From: Streptomyces kurssanovii
GTDB lineage: Bacteria; Actinomycetota; Actinomycetes; Streptomycetales; Streptomycetaceae
Direction: 5' to 3'
Assembly: GCF_014649695.1 (NCBI RefSeq)
Contig: NZ_BMTN01000001.1
Coordinates: forward strand, 372,001 to 436,000
DNA: 64,000 bases
The stretch's first letter is position 1. Each line of letters begins with the position of its first letter. Positions 8,375 through 17,204 of this stretch are shown one piece after another. Both the position numbers and the translations under genes were made by a program. The notes beneath the pieces were generated by a model, which saw only the letters and a list, made by a program, of their open reading frames with translations, was not told the origin of the DNA and did no database searches.

Positions 8375-9874
8375 TCAGGCGGCCGCGGTGGCGACAGCCG
8401 GCTCGGGGGCCGGTCCGGTGATGGGCCGGTGTTCCGGACGGGGCGCCTGCCGTTGCCGCTTCAGGCCGAGCAGTGCGATGGCCAGGACGACGGCGAAGGC
8501 GGCACCGGCGATGGTGAAGCTCAGGGTGAACTGGCTCTCGGCAGGCAGCGGGGGCACTCCGGCCGGAAGGTTCTCGATGGTCCGGGAGGCGAGCAGTGTC
8601 GTGATCAGCGCACTGCCGATCGAGCTTCCGACCGAGCGGGAGATGGAGTTGATGCCGTTGGCGACGCCGGTCTGGTGGGGCGGCACTCCCGCGACGATCA
8701 GTGCGGGCATCGCGGCGTAGCCGAGGCTGATGGCCGTTCCGACAGCCATTCCGGCGCCGATCACCGAGGGGGCAGAGGAGTGAGCGGTGGCCAGCCACGC
8801 GAAGCCGGCGGTGCCGATCACCGCGCTGAGCGCGAGGGTGAGGCGTGGGCCGATCCTGCGGATCAGCAGGCCGCCGAACTGGGAGACGACGAGGGAGGCG
8901 ATCGTGCTGGGCAGCAGGAACTCGACCGAGGCGCGGAGAACGGATGCGCCGAAGCCGTAGCCCGCGATGTCCTGCGGTATCTGCGCCAGATAGGAGACGC
9001 CCAGGAACTGGGCGAACATCCCGAATCCGACGAAGAGGCCCGCGAGGTTGCTGAACAGCACCGGGCGGTGGAGGAACATCCTCATGTCGACCAGTGGTTC
9101 GCGCACGCGGTTCTCGGTGAAGGCCCAGACACCGGCCATGACGACCGCTCCGGCGAAGCTGCCCAGAGTGCGGGCGGAGGTCCAGCCCCACTCGTGACCC
9201 TGCGAGATCGGCAGCAGCAGCAGGACCAGGAAGAGCCCGAGGGTGAGGGCGCCGAGGATGTCGGTGCGCCCTCCAGTCTTGGTGCGGCTCGCCGGTACGA
9301 GGAGGACGACGGCGACGAGTGTGACCAGAGCCAGCCCGGCGGCCATCCAGAAGACGGGGTGGTAGTCGGCGTTCTCGCCGCGGGTCAGTAGGCCGGTGGC
9401 GACCAGCGCGAAGCCGCTGCCGAACGCCAGGGTGCCGCTGACCAGTGACATCGCTCCGGGTAGCCGGTGGGCGGAGACCTCCTCGCGGAGTACCGACAGC
9501 GCGAGCGGGAAGATCGCCGTGGCGGCGCCCTGGAGGACGCGGCCGACGATCAGCCAGAGGAGCGAATCGGTGGTGGCGGCCAGGACCGAGCCGGCGATCA
9601 TCACCACCAGCACGCCGATGAGGGTCGGCTTCTTCCCGTGCTGGTCGCCCAGGCGGCCGAGCAGGGGAGTGAAGACGGCCGCGGAGAGCAGCGTCGCGGT
9701 GGTGACCCAGCTGACCTCGGCAGCACTGCTGCCAAGGCTGGTCCCGATGAGACCGAGGATGGGGATCACCAGTGTCTGCATCATCGACACGACCATGGCG
9801 GCGAGGCTCAGGACGAGGACGACTGCGATCTCACGTCGGTGTCGGCCGGGCGACGGGGCAACGGTTCGGGACAC
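8375..9874 (-). CDS. MFS drug transporter (DHA2-like, 14 membrane segments)
   Basis: A roughly 499-residue major-facilitator exporter. Family features are the loop motif GRLGDQHGKKP after segment 2, RVLQGAATAIFPLALSVLREE in segments 4-5, and about 14 hydrophobic segments, as in the DHA2 group of proton-driven drug pumps. The GTG at 9874 is preferred over a TTG at 9970. It has an agagag site six bases upstream and leaves the divergent MarR operators outside the gene. It is the first gene of the operon, so the neighbouring MarR protein probably controls efflux together with the detoxifying enzymes behind it. Confidence 0.88.
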   Translation of the reverse strand: MSRTVAPSPGRHRREIAVVLVLSLAAMVVSMMQTLVIPILGLIGTSLGSSAAEVSWVTTATLLSAAVFTPLLGRLGDQHGKKPTLIGVLVVMIAGSVLAATTDSLLWLIVGRVLQGAATAIFPLALSVLREEVSAHRLPGAMSLVSGTLAFGSGFALVATGLLTRGENADYHPVFWMAAGLALVTLVAVVLLVPASRTKTGGRTDILGALTLGLFLVLLLLPISQGHEWGWTSARTLGSFAGAVVMAGVWAFTENRVREPLVDMRMFLHRPVLFSNLAGLFVGFGMFAQFLGVSYLAQIPQDIAGYGFGASVLRASVEFLLPSTIASLVVSQFGGLLIRRIGPRLTLALSAVIGTAGFAWLATAHSSAPSVIGAGMAVGTAISLGYAAMPALIVAGVPPHQTGVANGINSISRSVGSSIGSALITTLLASRTIENLPAGVPPLPAESQFTLSFTIAGAAFAVVLAIALLGLKRQRQAPRPEHRPITGPAPEPAVATAAA

Positions 9875-9951
9875 GGGTGCTCTCTTCGGGGCGGGGCGAG
9901 GCGGGGTGGTGCCGGAGCCCGGAGAAGGGGCTCGGCTCGAAACAGCTAGAT

Positions 9952-9968
9952 GCTTGATGAACTCAAGC
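9952..9968. promoter_or_regulatory. MarR operator 1 (perfect palindrome)
   Basis: A perfect GCTTGA-TGAAC-TCAAGC inverted repeat lies in the 161-bp space between the pump and marR. TTGA/TCAA arms with a five-base spacer are typical of MarR-family sites. Together with the second palindrome 21 bp further right, it should let the MarR protein control both divergent genes. Confidence 0.75.
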
Positions 9969-9989
9969 AACGAGGATGACGGTAGACAT

Positions 9990-10014
9990 CAATGGTTGAG
10001 GAAGTCAAACATTG
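9990..10014. promoter_or_regulatory. MarR operator 2 (25-bp near-perfect palindrome)
   Basis: Ten-base arms CAATGGTTGA (9990-9999) and TCAAACATTG (10005-10014) flank a five-base centre with a single mismatch. The site ends 21 bp before the marR ATG at 10036, a position expected to block marR transcription (autoregulation). The core TTGA-N5-TCAA is the same as in the first palindrome. Confidence 0.78.
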
Positions 10015-10035
10015 AGCTTCACCTAAACTGGAGAC

Positions 10036-10506
10036 ATGTCCCGCACCCCCGCCCCGCACCCGGCACCCGAAACCCCTGACCTGAAGGGGAGCGATCCCAC
10101 GCACGTCGACCTCCTGGAGCGTCTGGCGCGCGCTGCTGCCGGCTACTACCGGGACCTGGCCGCGGCGGCCGCGGTGCAGGGGCTCACCATGACGCAGGCC
10201 AAGATGCTCATCCTGCTCCGGCAGCCACTGCCGATGCGCGCTCTCGCAGGACTGCTCGCCTGCGACGCGTCCAACATCACCGGGCTCGTCGACCGGCTGG
10301 AGGCTCATGGACTGGTCTCCCGGCACCTCGACCCGGCCGACCGGCGGATCAAGAACGTGGTCGCGACGGAGAAGGGCCTGGAGGCGGTCCGTGTGATCCG
10401 CGCCGACATGCGGGCCACCTCGGCGGCCTTCAACCGTCTCGACGACGAGGGCCGCCGCAGCCTCTACGAGCTGCTGGGGCGCCTGCACCCCGACGAGACG
10501 GTCTGA
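10036..10506 (+). CDS. MarR family transcriptional regulator
   Basis: A 156-residue winged-helix regulator with the usual order: dimerisation helix, LTMTQAKMLILLRQPLPMRALAG, recognition helix CDASNITGLVDRLE (residues 76-89) and the wing with RHLDPADRRIKNVV. The only cysteine is Cys76 at the start of the recognition helix. A ggagac ribosome site precedes the ATG. It is divergent from the pump operon, with two palindromes between them, so it probably represses both. The ligand is unknown; the target set (efflux, quinone reductase-like, DJ-1, ALDH) suggests a phenolic, quinone or aldehyde. Confidence 0.92.
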   Translation: MSRTPAPHPAPETPDLKGSDPTHVDLLERLARAAAGYYRDLAAAAAVQGLTMTQAKMLILLRQPLPMRALAGLLACDASNITGLVDRLEAHGLVSRHLDPADRRIKNVVATEKGLEAVRVIRADMRATSAAFNRLDDEGRRSLYELLGRLHPDETV

Positions 10507-10745
10507 CCCCCGCCTCGGTGGCGATCCCACGTCCTTGCCACCCAGTCCCCACCACCCAGGCAACCTCGGCCGCACGCCCGCGCTCGGTACGGGTGATCGT
10601 TGCCTTCGGTGCGGCCCACCGGTGCGGCCCGAACCGTCGGCGGGGTCGGCCGACTCGGTGCGGACGGGCCCGGAAGGCGCGGACGTCGCGGAAGGTGCTC
10701 CGCGATTCGGTGGCGGGCGACGGCGCCGATGGTCAGGCTGGTGTC

Positions 10746-11555
10746 ATGCGAAACCGAGCGGCCATGAGAGAGGGCAGCTTCCGGCACTGCGGGGCCGAGC
10801 TCGTCTACGACGATGCCGGCGAGGGTCCTGTGGCCGTCTACGCGCACGGCGGTTTCGTGAGTCAGGCCGCAGAGGACCGGATGGGCCTGTTCTCATGGAC
10901 GCCGGTCCTTGAGGCGGGCCGACGCCTGGTCCGTTATGACGCCCGCGGGCACGGTCGGTCGACCGGCGACCCCGTGGACAGCGACTACACCTACCAGTCG
11001 CATGCCGGTGACCTGCTGGCCCTGCTCGATGACCTGGGCACCTCGCAGCCCGTCGCCGCCATGGGTGCGTCCATGGGCTGCGGCAGCGTGCTGCACGCCG
11101 CCGTGCGTGCGCCCGACCGGTTCTCCCGGCTGGTCCTCCTCATCCCACCGACGGCCTGGACGACGCGGGAGGCTCATGCGCGGGCCGCTCGGGAATCCGC
11201 CGAGGCCGTCGAACGGGAGGGACGGGACGCATGGCTCGCCACCAAGGCGCAGCAGCCTCGTCCCGCCGTCGTGGCCGACGTTCCCGAGCCGCCGCCCACA
11301 CCCGCCGAAGGGCTGCTGCCCGCCGTTCTGCGTGGCCGGGCGATGTCCGACCTGCCCTCACTCCCGGAGGTCGCCGCGCTGCGCCGGCCAACCTTGGTGC
11401 TGGGCTGGGTCGGTGACCCGGGGCACCCCCTGTCGACCGCGGAGACGCTGGCCCATGTGCTGCCGCACGCCGAACTGCACGTGTCCGAAACACGCGCTGA
11501 CATCCGCACCTGGGGGGACCGCATCGCCGAGTACCTGAGCCGCCCCCGGCCGTAG
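10746..11555 (+). CDS. Alpha/beta hydrolase
   Basis: A roughly 269-residue alpha/beta-hydrolase-fold protein. The oxyanion stretch is YAHGGF, the strand-5 sequence is VRYDARGHGRS and the nucleophile elbow is GASMGCGS. A later GWVGDPGHPLS probably supplies the acid. No histidine is seen at the usual C-terminal position (SETRADIRTW), so the triad is uncertain. The start is also uncertain: ATGs at 10746 and 10764 both lack a strong ribosome site. It stands alone between marR and a gene remnant on the opposite strand. The substrate is unknown. Confidence 0.8.
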   Translation: MRNRAAMREGSFRHCGAELVYDDAGEGPVAVYAHGGFVSQAAEDRMGLFSWTPVLEAGRRLVRYDARGHGRSTGDPVDSDYTYQSHAGDLLALLDDLGTSQPVAAMGASMGCGSVLHAAVRAPDRFSRLVLLIPPTAWTTREAHARAARESAEAVEREGRDAWLATKAQQPRPAVVADVPEPPPTPAEGLLPAVLRGRAMSDLPSLPEVAALRRPTLVLGWVGDPGHPLSTAETLAHVLPHAELHVSETRADIRTWGDRIAEYLSRPRP

Positions 11556-11649
11556 GCGGTCGTGTCCCTCGGGTCGTCTCCTCGTCCACGGGGAAGGCGC
11601 GCGCGGAACGCGGGATCGCTCGTGCAAGCGGTGTCTCAGCGCAGATCGA

Positions 11650-11790
11650 GCACGGTATCCGGCAGCCGTGCGCAGCGACGGTCGCGCCAGACCGATCTCA
11701 TCCCACTGGTGCAGCGCGCCGGACCGTCACGCCCAGGCGCGTCGGGACCTGACTGGCGGTCAGGCCCTCGGCGTCAGTGGCATCAGACAT
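11650..11790 (-). pseudogene. MerR-family regulator remnant with a frameshift
   Basis: The remnant starts at an ATG (11790) that overlaps the stop of the VOC gene by eight bases. It reads LTASQVPTRLGVTVR, the first half of a MerR helix-turn-helix. An extra base near 11720 then shifts the frame, and ALHQWDEIGLARPSLRTAAGYR continues the family pattern. Homology ends near 11652, so the wing, coiled coil and effector domain are gone. It was evidently a VOC-MerR gene pair before decay. Confidence 0.78.
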
Positions 11791-12319
11791 GATCCTCATT
11801 GTCGCCTCGAGCGACGTCCGGTGGAGTGATCCCGACGGCTTCAAGGTCCCGCGCCTCCTGACTGGCCGGATCGAAGGGCCTCGCCGCGGTGACAACGATC
11901 CGTGCGTTCTCTGGGGTGATCACCTCCACATCGCGGGTGCTCCAGTAAGTGTCCCGGGGACCGTCGACCGAGTCCGGGCGCAATGCACGACAGGCCTCGA
12001 CCAGGGAATCGACCTGGCTGAGCACGCACGCGAAAGTCAAGCTCATCGCCGGCGGCTGCTCCGGGACGCTCGCCGCCGGGACGAGGAGGACGTCTTGGAA
12101 CGCCCATCGGCGCAGGTGCACGACTCTGCTGGGGATGCTGAACAGCTCGAAGAACCCGAGCCCACGGATCCAGAAGTCCGCCGACTCCGCCAGGTCGCTC
12201 GTGGGGATCGTCACGAACGCGGGCATTCCGTAGATGCCACGGAACGGCTCCGGCGGAACCGCGTCCGGGCCGGGAGCGGGCACGGGGCTCATCTCGAACG
12301 CGTTGTAGTAGTCGCTCAT
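11783..12319 (-). CDS. VOC (glyoxalase/bleomycin-resistance) family protein
   Basis: A 178-residue protein with vicinal-oxygen-chelate features: AFVTIPTSDLAESADFWIRGLGFFELF as the first beta-alpha-beta unit, a middle LTFACVLSQVDSLVEACRA, and a closing ENARIVVTAARPFD strand. The ATG at 12319 follows a ggagg site by nine bases. The overlapping MerR remnant downstream indicates a lost regulator partner. VOC proteins may be isomerases, dioxygenases or drug binders; nothing here picks one out. Confidence 0.8.
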   Translation of the reverse strand: MSDYYNAFEMSPVPAPGPDAVPPEPFRGIYGMPAFVTIPTSDLAESADFWIRGLGFFELFSIPSRVVHLRRWAFQDVLLVPAASVPEQPPAMSLTFACVLSQVDSLVEACRALRPDSVDGPRDTYWSTRDVEVITPENARIVVTAARPFDPASQEARDLEAVGITPPDVARGDNEDHV

Positions 12320-12417
12320 GCACGCCACCCTCCAACCTCACGCAGCGTGAGAGTCAAGCCGGTTCCGTGAATCTCGCCTGCTCCCAGCGATGCGACCGAC
12401 GTTGTGGTCGGCTGGAC

Positions 12418-12660
12418 CTAGAAGGGCATGCGTCCACGGGTACGGCGGCCCGCGGAGCCGCTGCCGCTCACGGCGCGGGAGCCGCTACGGAACGGTTCGC
12501 TGAATATGCGCCCCAGGAAGCCGGGGGCCTTGCTGCCCGCACGGGATCCCAGGCCGCGGGTGCGTTGCGTACCGCGTTCGGGGTGGCGCGACAGACGGGG
12601 CAGGAGGAACGCCAGCACGGTGAGGACGACACATACTGCAATGATTCCGGCGATCATCAT
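12418..12660 (-). CDS. Small single-pass membrane protein with basic tail
   Basis: An 80-residue protein: an N-terminal membrane segment (MMIAGIIAVCVVLTVLAFLL) followed by a strongly basic, Gly/Ser/Arg-rich tail ending GRRTRGRMPF. The composition and length match a small conserved Streptomyces membrane family that I recall as DUF6411; that name is from memory. A ggag site precedes the ATG. It is just downstream of the membrane nuclease gene on the same strand and may be cotranscribed. No function can be assigned. Confidence 0.72.
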   Translation of the reverse strand: MMIAGIIAVCVVLTVLAFLLPRLSRHPERGTQRTRGLGSRAGSKAPGFLGRIFSEPFRSGSRAVSGSGSAGRRTRGRMPF

Positions 12661-12717
12661 GGGAACTCCAAGGGTTGTGGTCCTTCTGCCGGTTGCCGCC
12701 GGCAGGCTCGCACGCGT

Positions 12718-13515
12718 TCAGTTGCCGGTGATGTCCTCGTCGGCCCCCTGCCCGGTGCCGGGGACGGCGGACGTCGAAGGCGGTTCTGCCTCCCACGGGG
12801 CCGGCCCGCTGCCGTCGGTCCAGGCGACGAGGCTCTGGTGGTCGAAGCATCGGATCCCGCACTGTTCGGCGTACTCGGCCGCAGGCTGTGTGAACTCGCC
12901 CGTGGTCACGACGGCCGCCACACTCGCCTCATGCACGGCGAAACAGGTGCCGCCGAATCGCTGCACTTCCTGGGATCCGACCTTGTTCATCGGGCCGTAG
13001 CGCTTGCACTGCATGACGACACGCCTGCCGTCGGGCGTGGTGGCGATCACGTCGGCGCCGAGATCGCCTGCCCCTCCGACGACCTGGACGTCCCGGCAGC
13101 CGTCGCGTTCGCACAGCGCGGCGACGGCCTGTTCGAAGTCGGCGGGGTCCATGGCCGCGAGGTCGTCCGCCTCGAACGTCCCCGGCCCTTCCTCCCCTTC
13201 GGGCGCCAGGGCAGGTGTCTGTTCCGCCGCGCTCGTGGCAGCGGCGTGGTGCGTCAGTTCCGAGAGGCCGGCGGCGAGCCGCCCGGCCGCCCGGCGACGA
13301 CGGGCGCTGCGCAGCCCGGCAGTTACCAGGCAGAGGACGGCCGCCACGGTCACCGCCGTCGCGGGCCGCTCCTCGGCCGCTCTGACGATGAGCTTCAGCG
13401 TGAGCCCGACGGCGCACAGAACGATGGCGACGAGTCCGAAGAGGAGGACCAACTGCCGGATGCTGAAGGCCGGTTTCCTCTTCTCGCGTCCGGGGCTCCC
13501 GAAGTGAACGGTCAT
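12718..13515 (-). CDS. Membrane-anchored Mrr-type restriction endonuclease domain protein
   Basis: A 265-residue protein with two N-terminal membrane segments (about 19-41 and 51-69), a linker, and a PD-(D/E)XK nuclease domain of the Mrr_cat type. Key residues are Asp155 in GGAGDLGADVI and the QCK signature Gln169-Cys170-Lys171 in VVMQCKRYG. The domain then continues with VGSQEVQRFGG and EFTQPAAEYAE. Mrr-like domains cut modified or foreign DNA, but membrane-bound versions are common in Streptomyces and their targets are unknown. No methyltransferase gene is nearby. Confidence 0.86.
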   Translation of the reverse strand: MTVHFGSPGREKRKPAFSIRQLVLLFGLVAIVLCAVGLTLKLIVRAAEERPATAVTVAAVLCLVTAGLRSARRRRAAGRLAAGLSELTHHAAATSAAEQTPALAPEGEEGPGTFEADDLAAMDPADFEQAVAALCERDGCRDVQVVGGAGDLGADVIATTPDGRRVVMQCKRYGPMNKVGSQEVQRFGGTCFAVHEASVAAVVTTGEFTQPAAEYAEQCGIRCFDHQSLVAWTDGSGPAPWEAEPPSTSAVPGTGQGADEDITGN

Positions 13516-13630
13516 ATGCGTCGGTCACCGCCCTCGGCGGCTGCAGCAAGATCACTCATGCAGGCCGTATGCCCCGCCTGCCGGCTTTCACCGGCCGGGC
13601 CCGCTGGTACGAGCCACCGGGCCCGGCACG

Positions 13631-14122
13631 TCAGCCGACCAGTTCGCGTACATGGTCGACGCTGCCGCAGTCGGCGTCGAGGTGCTTGGCACGGGCCTCG
13701 CGGAAGGCCTTGCCCAGCTCGGCGCGGCGGTCGTCACCTACGTTCTCGCGCGTGTCGTTGAGCAGCGTCCGCTCCTCCTCGTCGACGTGGTGGTTGACCG
13801 CCGTGACGAGCGCTTCGAGCTTCTCCTCCCACTCCTCTGACATGGTGTCCTTCACCTCGAGCAGTGCGAGCAGCGCCTCGTTGGCCTCCTCGTGTTCATG
13901 GACGCCGTGCTCGACATCGTCGCCGTCCACGTTCTTGTAGCGCCGCAGCGCGGGATAGACCTCGTCCTCCTCGGCCTCCGAGTGGGCGACGAGAAGGGCG
14001 GAGAACTCACGCAGAGCGGCGGCGCGATCGGCTTCGGCGCTGCGCAGGGTGCGGAAGAGCTCCTCCATTTTGCGGTGGTCCCGCAGAATGAGCTCGATGA
14101 CATCGGTGGTCGCTGACGACAT
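13631..14122 (-). CDS. Hemerythrin domain protein
   Basis: A 163-residue four-helix hemerythrin-like protein. Candidate iron ligands are His16 (RDHRKM), His47 with Glu51 (AHSEAEEDEVYP), His74/His76 (HGVHEHEEAN) and His110/His111 with Glu115 (NHHVDEEERTLL). A ggag site precedes the ATG. Stand-alone domains of this type bind a di-iron centre and sense or carry oxygen, NO or iron in the cytoplasm. Neighbours do not narrow the role. Confidence 0.9.
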   Translation of the reverse strand: MSSATTDVIELILRDHRKMEELFRTLRSAEADRAAALREFSALLVAHSEAEEDEVYPALRRYKNVDGDDVEHGVHEHEEANEALLALLEVKDTMSEEWEEKLEALVTAVNHHVDEEERTLLNDTRENVGDDRRAELGKAFREARAKHLDADCGSVDHVRELVG

Positions 14123-14429
14123 ATCGGCTCCTCGCTCCGTTGGGGTGGTCGCCCGCTCGCATACCCCGGTCCGCGCACGTCAGACGTGCCTGCCGGGTCT
14201 GCGGGCTCGCCCTCACGAAGTGCGGAAACCGGCCCCTGAACCGGCCCGGCGCCTGGTCGCGGGCCGCGACCGGCTCGACCGTCCGCCCCGCCGCCCCTGA
14301 TCACCGAACTGGCGCGTCAGCATGGCGGACGAGGCCGCATCGGCACCCGGTCCACCGCCGTGACGGAGGCGATACGGGTGCCCCACGGGGGTCGGTGAAC
14401 AGGCACGCCCGCGCGGCCGTCCCCGTCCC
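14123..14429. other. 307-bp gap, no gene seen
   Basis: GC-rich intergenic DNA between two minus-strand genes. No protein-family match was recognised in any frame and no strong hairpin or repeat was seen. It should contain the hemerythrin gene promoter near 14130-14180. Confidence 0.4.
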
Positions 14430-15740
14430 TCAGCGGTCGCCGCGCGTACTTCGGCCCCGCAGCGACGACAGGACCAGGCGGCCGTAGCGGGTGGTGAGGA
14501 CCAGGGCTGTCGCCGCCAGGGCGCCGACCAGGGCGACGGCGAGTGCGGTGAGTCCTTTGGCGCCCAGCACCTGGAGGATGCTCAGGGCCGTGCCGAGAGG
14601 CAGGCCCAGGATGGTCAGGACGCCGAGCGCGCCGGCGATCTGCTGGCTCTCCTGTGTCTGCACCAGCCGGGCGTAGTCGGCCGCCTCTGCGAGGATCTCG
14701 TCGAACCTGGCCGGCAGCCGGTGCTGGGCCTGGAACGTCAGCAGCAGTTCATTGGCGGGGCCGTGGGCCGTGAGGTGCTGACGCCAGTAGGTACTGCGGA
14801 AAGTGGCGATGTGCCTTTCCAGGGCGGACACCCGGCGGGCCAGCTTGGGCCCCTCGAAGACGCCGGACAGGCCGTCGGTGAGCTCGTCGATGTGGTCGCG
14901 CTGGATGGTGCCGAGGAGCAGGGCGTCGAGGTAGACGGTGCGGGCGTGCAGCTCGGCGAAGGCGTAGAAGTCGCTGCCGCCCGGGTCGGCCCGGTGGCCG
15001 AGGAACGCGGCGCCGTGACGCAGCACCAGGGCGCTCCAGTCGGCGGATATCCGCAACGCGTGCTCGGTCCGTCGGGGCCACTCCTCGAGCGGGGTGGGGA
15101 AGTCGGCGGCCGTCGACCGCGAGGCGAGGGACCACAGCCACCGGTCGGCGCTCTCCGGCAGCCGGCCGTCGTCGTCCCGCAGCGCGGGCGTGTGGTGACC
15201 GTCGGGCGTCAGGAAGGCGACCGTGTACGGGCGCGCGATCGCGAAGGGCGCGGAGGCTCCGCGCGGCGTCGCGATGCCGTCGAGCAGGGCGGCGGGCGAC
15301 AGCGGCCCGTCGAGCGGATCCGGTACGGCTGTGTCGCGGCGACCGATCGCGCGCAGCGTCTCCAGCAGGACAGGGCCCTCCACGTCGAAGTGGAGGACCG
15401 CGAGCGCGTGGTCCGGATACCGGGCGGTGGCCGTGCGCAGCAGCTCGATGCCCTTCAGACGCAGTGCCTCGTGCCGTACGTCCATGAACCGGTGCCAGCG
15501 GCAGGGCCGTTCCGGGGTCCCGTACAGGGCGCGCGCGGCGGCCGGCGTGAAGTACGTCTGCCGGGTGACGGCATCGGTGCGGCGGCTGCCCAGGTCGAAG
15601 GGTATGGGTCCGACCTGCCACAGGGGACGGGCGGTCAGCCGTACCGGCACGATGACGACGAGGGTCTGGCGGACGCCGATGACGGAACTGAGATCCGTGG
15701 TCAACGCGGGGACGCCTCCGATACGGGAACCGGTGATCAT
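14430..15740 (-). CDS. Uncharacterised protein with two C-terminal membrane helices
   Basis: A 436-residue protein without recognised domains. The first 360 residues are soluble, mixed alpha/beta at the start (TLVVIVPVRLTARPLWQVG) and helical later. Two membrane segments follow near 375-395 (GALGVLTILGLPLGTALSI) and 400-420 (LTALAVALVGALAATALVL), and the protein ends in a basic tail. A long helical domain leading into two C-terminal membrane helices recalls CorA-like proteins, but the GMN signature is absent. No good ribosome site precedes the ATG, so the true start may be further in. Confidence 0.72.
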   Translation of the reverse strand: MITGSRIGGVPALTTDLSSVIGVRQTLVVIVPVRLTARPLWQVGPIPFDLGSRRTDAVTRQTYFTPAAARALYGTPERPCRWHRFMDVRHEALRLKGIELLRTATARYPDHALAVLHFDVEGPVLLETLRAIGRRDTAVPDPLDGPLSPAALLDGIATPRGASAPFAIARPYTVAFLTPDGHHTPALRDDDGRLPESADRWLWSLASRSTAADFPTPLEEWPRRTEHALRISADWSALVLRHGAAFLGHRADPGGSDFYAFAELHARTVYLDALLLGTIQRDHIDELTDGLSGVFEGPKLARRVSALERHIATFRSTYWRQHLTAHGPANELLLTFQAQHRLPARFDEILAEAADYARLVQTQESQQIAGALGVLTILGLPLGTALSILQVLGAKGLTALAVALVGALAATALVLTTRYGRLVLSSLRGRSTRGDR

Positions 15741-15867
15741 TGCGGGCGGGGCTCAGGATACGGCGAGCGGCGTGGGCGTGGCCGGTCGCGGGCGAGCGAG
15801 CTCGGCCCTCAATCCAAGAAGCACGCAGGGCAGTTGACTGCGTGACTTCAGGAACCGCAGGCCGCGT

Positions 15868-17091
15868 TCAGGAGCCTTCCGTGGAGAACGGTCCCCCGTC
15901 GCGGAAGGCCAGCTCGGCGAAGCGCTCGCCCATGCGGCGGTGTGCCGCGGCGTCCGGATGCAGCTGGTCCGGCAGCGGCAGGTCGGCGAAGTCCGCCTCG
16001 CCGTAGAGGTCCCGGCCGTCGAGGAGGTGCAGGTGCGGATCGTCGGCGGCCCGTCCTTCCACGATGCGGGCCAGTTCCGCACGGATGACGTTGAGCGTCA
16101 GCTTCCCCGCGGCGCGCTCCGCCGGGTCGCCCGCCGCCAGGAACCGCAGCTTCCCGGCGCCGAGGTCGCTGAAGTCCGGGAGGCTGGGGCCGGGGGTGTC
16201 CTCGTGGATGGGGCAGTACACGGGTGAGACGACCAGCAGCGGCGTCGTGGGATGCCCCTCGCGGATCGTGTCGAGGAAGCCGTGCACCGCGGGGGTGAAG
16301 GCGCGCAGACGCATCAGATCGGTGTTGACCAGGTTGATGCCGATCTTGACGCTGATCAGGTCCGCGGGGGTGTCCCGCATGGCGCGGGCGGTGAACGGGT
16401 CGACCAGCGCGCTGCCGCCCAGGCCGAGGTTCGTCAGCTCCACGCCGCCGCGCAAGGCGGCCAGGGCCGGCCACGTCGTTGTCGGGCTCTCGGCGTCGGA
16501 GCCGTGGCTGATCGAACTGCCGTGGTGCAGCCACACCCTGCGGCCCCCGCCGGGAACGGGCTCGACGGGCGCGTCGGTGCGCAGGGCCACCAGCTGGGTG
16601 ATCTCGTTGTACGGCAGCCAGATCTCGACGTCCTTGAGCCGGTCCGGCAGTCCGGTGAAGCGGACGGTGCCGACCGGTCCGGGCCGGCTCTCCACCGACC
16701 CGGTGGCCATGTCCGTCATCAGGACGTTGCCGCCGGGGACACTGGCACGCCCGGCCAGGTGGCCGTCGACGAGCAGGTCGTACACACCGTCGGGGCGGGG
16801 CGGAGCGCCCTCGTAGGCCACCTTGGTGCGGAGGGTGTCCAGCTCGACGGCGGCGGCCCGGGTACGGAACACCACCCGTACGCCGGAAGGCTGGGACTCC
16901 GCCATGGCCACCTGCCCGTCGGGGAACTGCGCCCGGGCCCGGGCGGGCAGCCGGTGCGGCAGCAGACCCTGCCCGGTGCGCTCCAGATCGAGCGCGCCGC
17001 GCAGGAGGTCCGCGGTGACGGGTGTGGTGACCCACTGCGTCGGACCGGACGTGGTGGGGGCGGCGGGGCGGGGGTCGGGCTGGCGGTTCAT
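15868..17091 (-). CDS. SGNH/GDSL-type hydrolase
   Basis: A 407-residue protein with an N-terminal beta-rich domain (about 1-180) and a C-terminal SGNH hydrolase. Block I is HHGSSISHGS (about 189-198) with the nucleophilic Ser. Block II is LGLGGSA, the GxND block is replaced by KIGINLVN, and block V is DQLHPDAAAH with the Asp-x-x-His pair. There is no signal peptide, so a cytoplasmic esterase or acetylhydrolase is likely. The two-domain plan resembles carbohydrate-esterase-type SGNH proteins. Confidence 0.85.
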   Translation of the reverse strand: MNRQPDPRPAAPTTSGPTQWVTTPVTADLLRGALDLERTGQGLLPHRLPARARAQFPDGQVAMAESQPSGVRVVFRTRAAAVELDTLRTKVAYEGAPPRPDGVYDLLVDGHLAGRASVPGGNVLMTDMATGSVESRPGPVGTVRFTGLPDRLKDVEIWLPYNEITQLVALRTDAPVEPVPGGGRRVWLHHGSSISHGSDAESPTTTWPALAALRGGVELTNLGLGGSALVDPFTARAMRDTPADLISVKIGINLVNTDLMRLRAFTPAVHGFLDTIREGHPTTPLLVVSPVYCPIHEDTPGPSLPDFSDLGAGKLRFLAAGDPAERAAGKLTLNVIRAELARIVEGRAADDPHLHLLDGRDLYGEADFADLPLPDQLHPDAAAHRRMGERFAELAFRDGGPFSTEGS

Positions 17092-17204
17092 GACCTCAGC
17101 GTGTCAACCGGAATCCGGATCCGCACATCCTTTTGCCGTGTCGTCTCGGCCGGACCCGCCTCCGGCCCGTGATGGGCCCGAACCTGGGGTCCGGGCCCGG
17201 GGCG

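Noticed and set aside
12718-13515. A restriction-modification or other defence island around the Mrr-type gene
   Set aside because: No methyltransferase, helicase or other defence gene is adjacent; the neighbours are a small membrane protein and hemerythrin.
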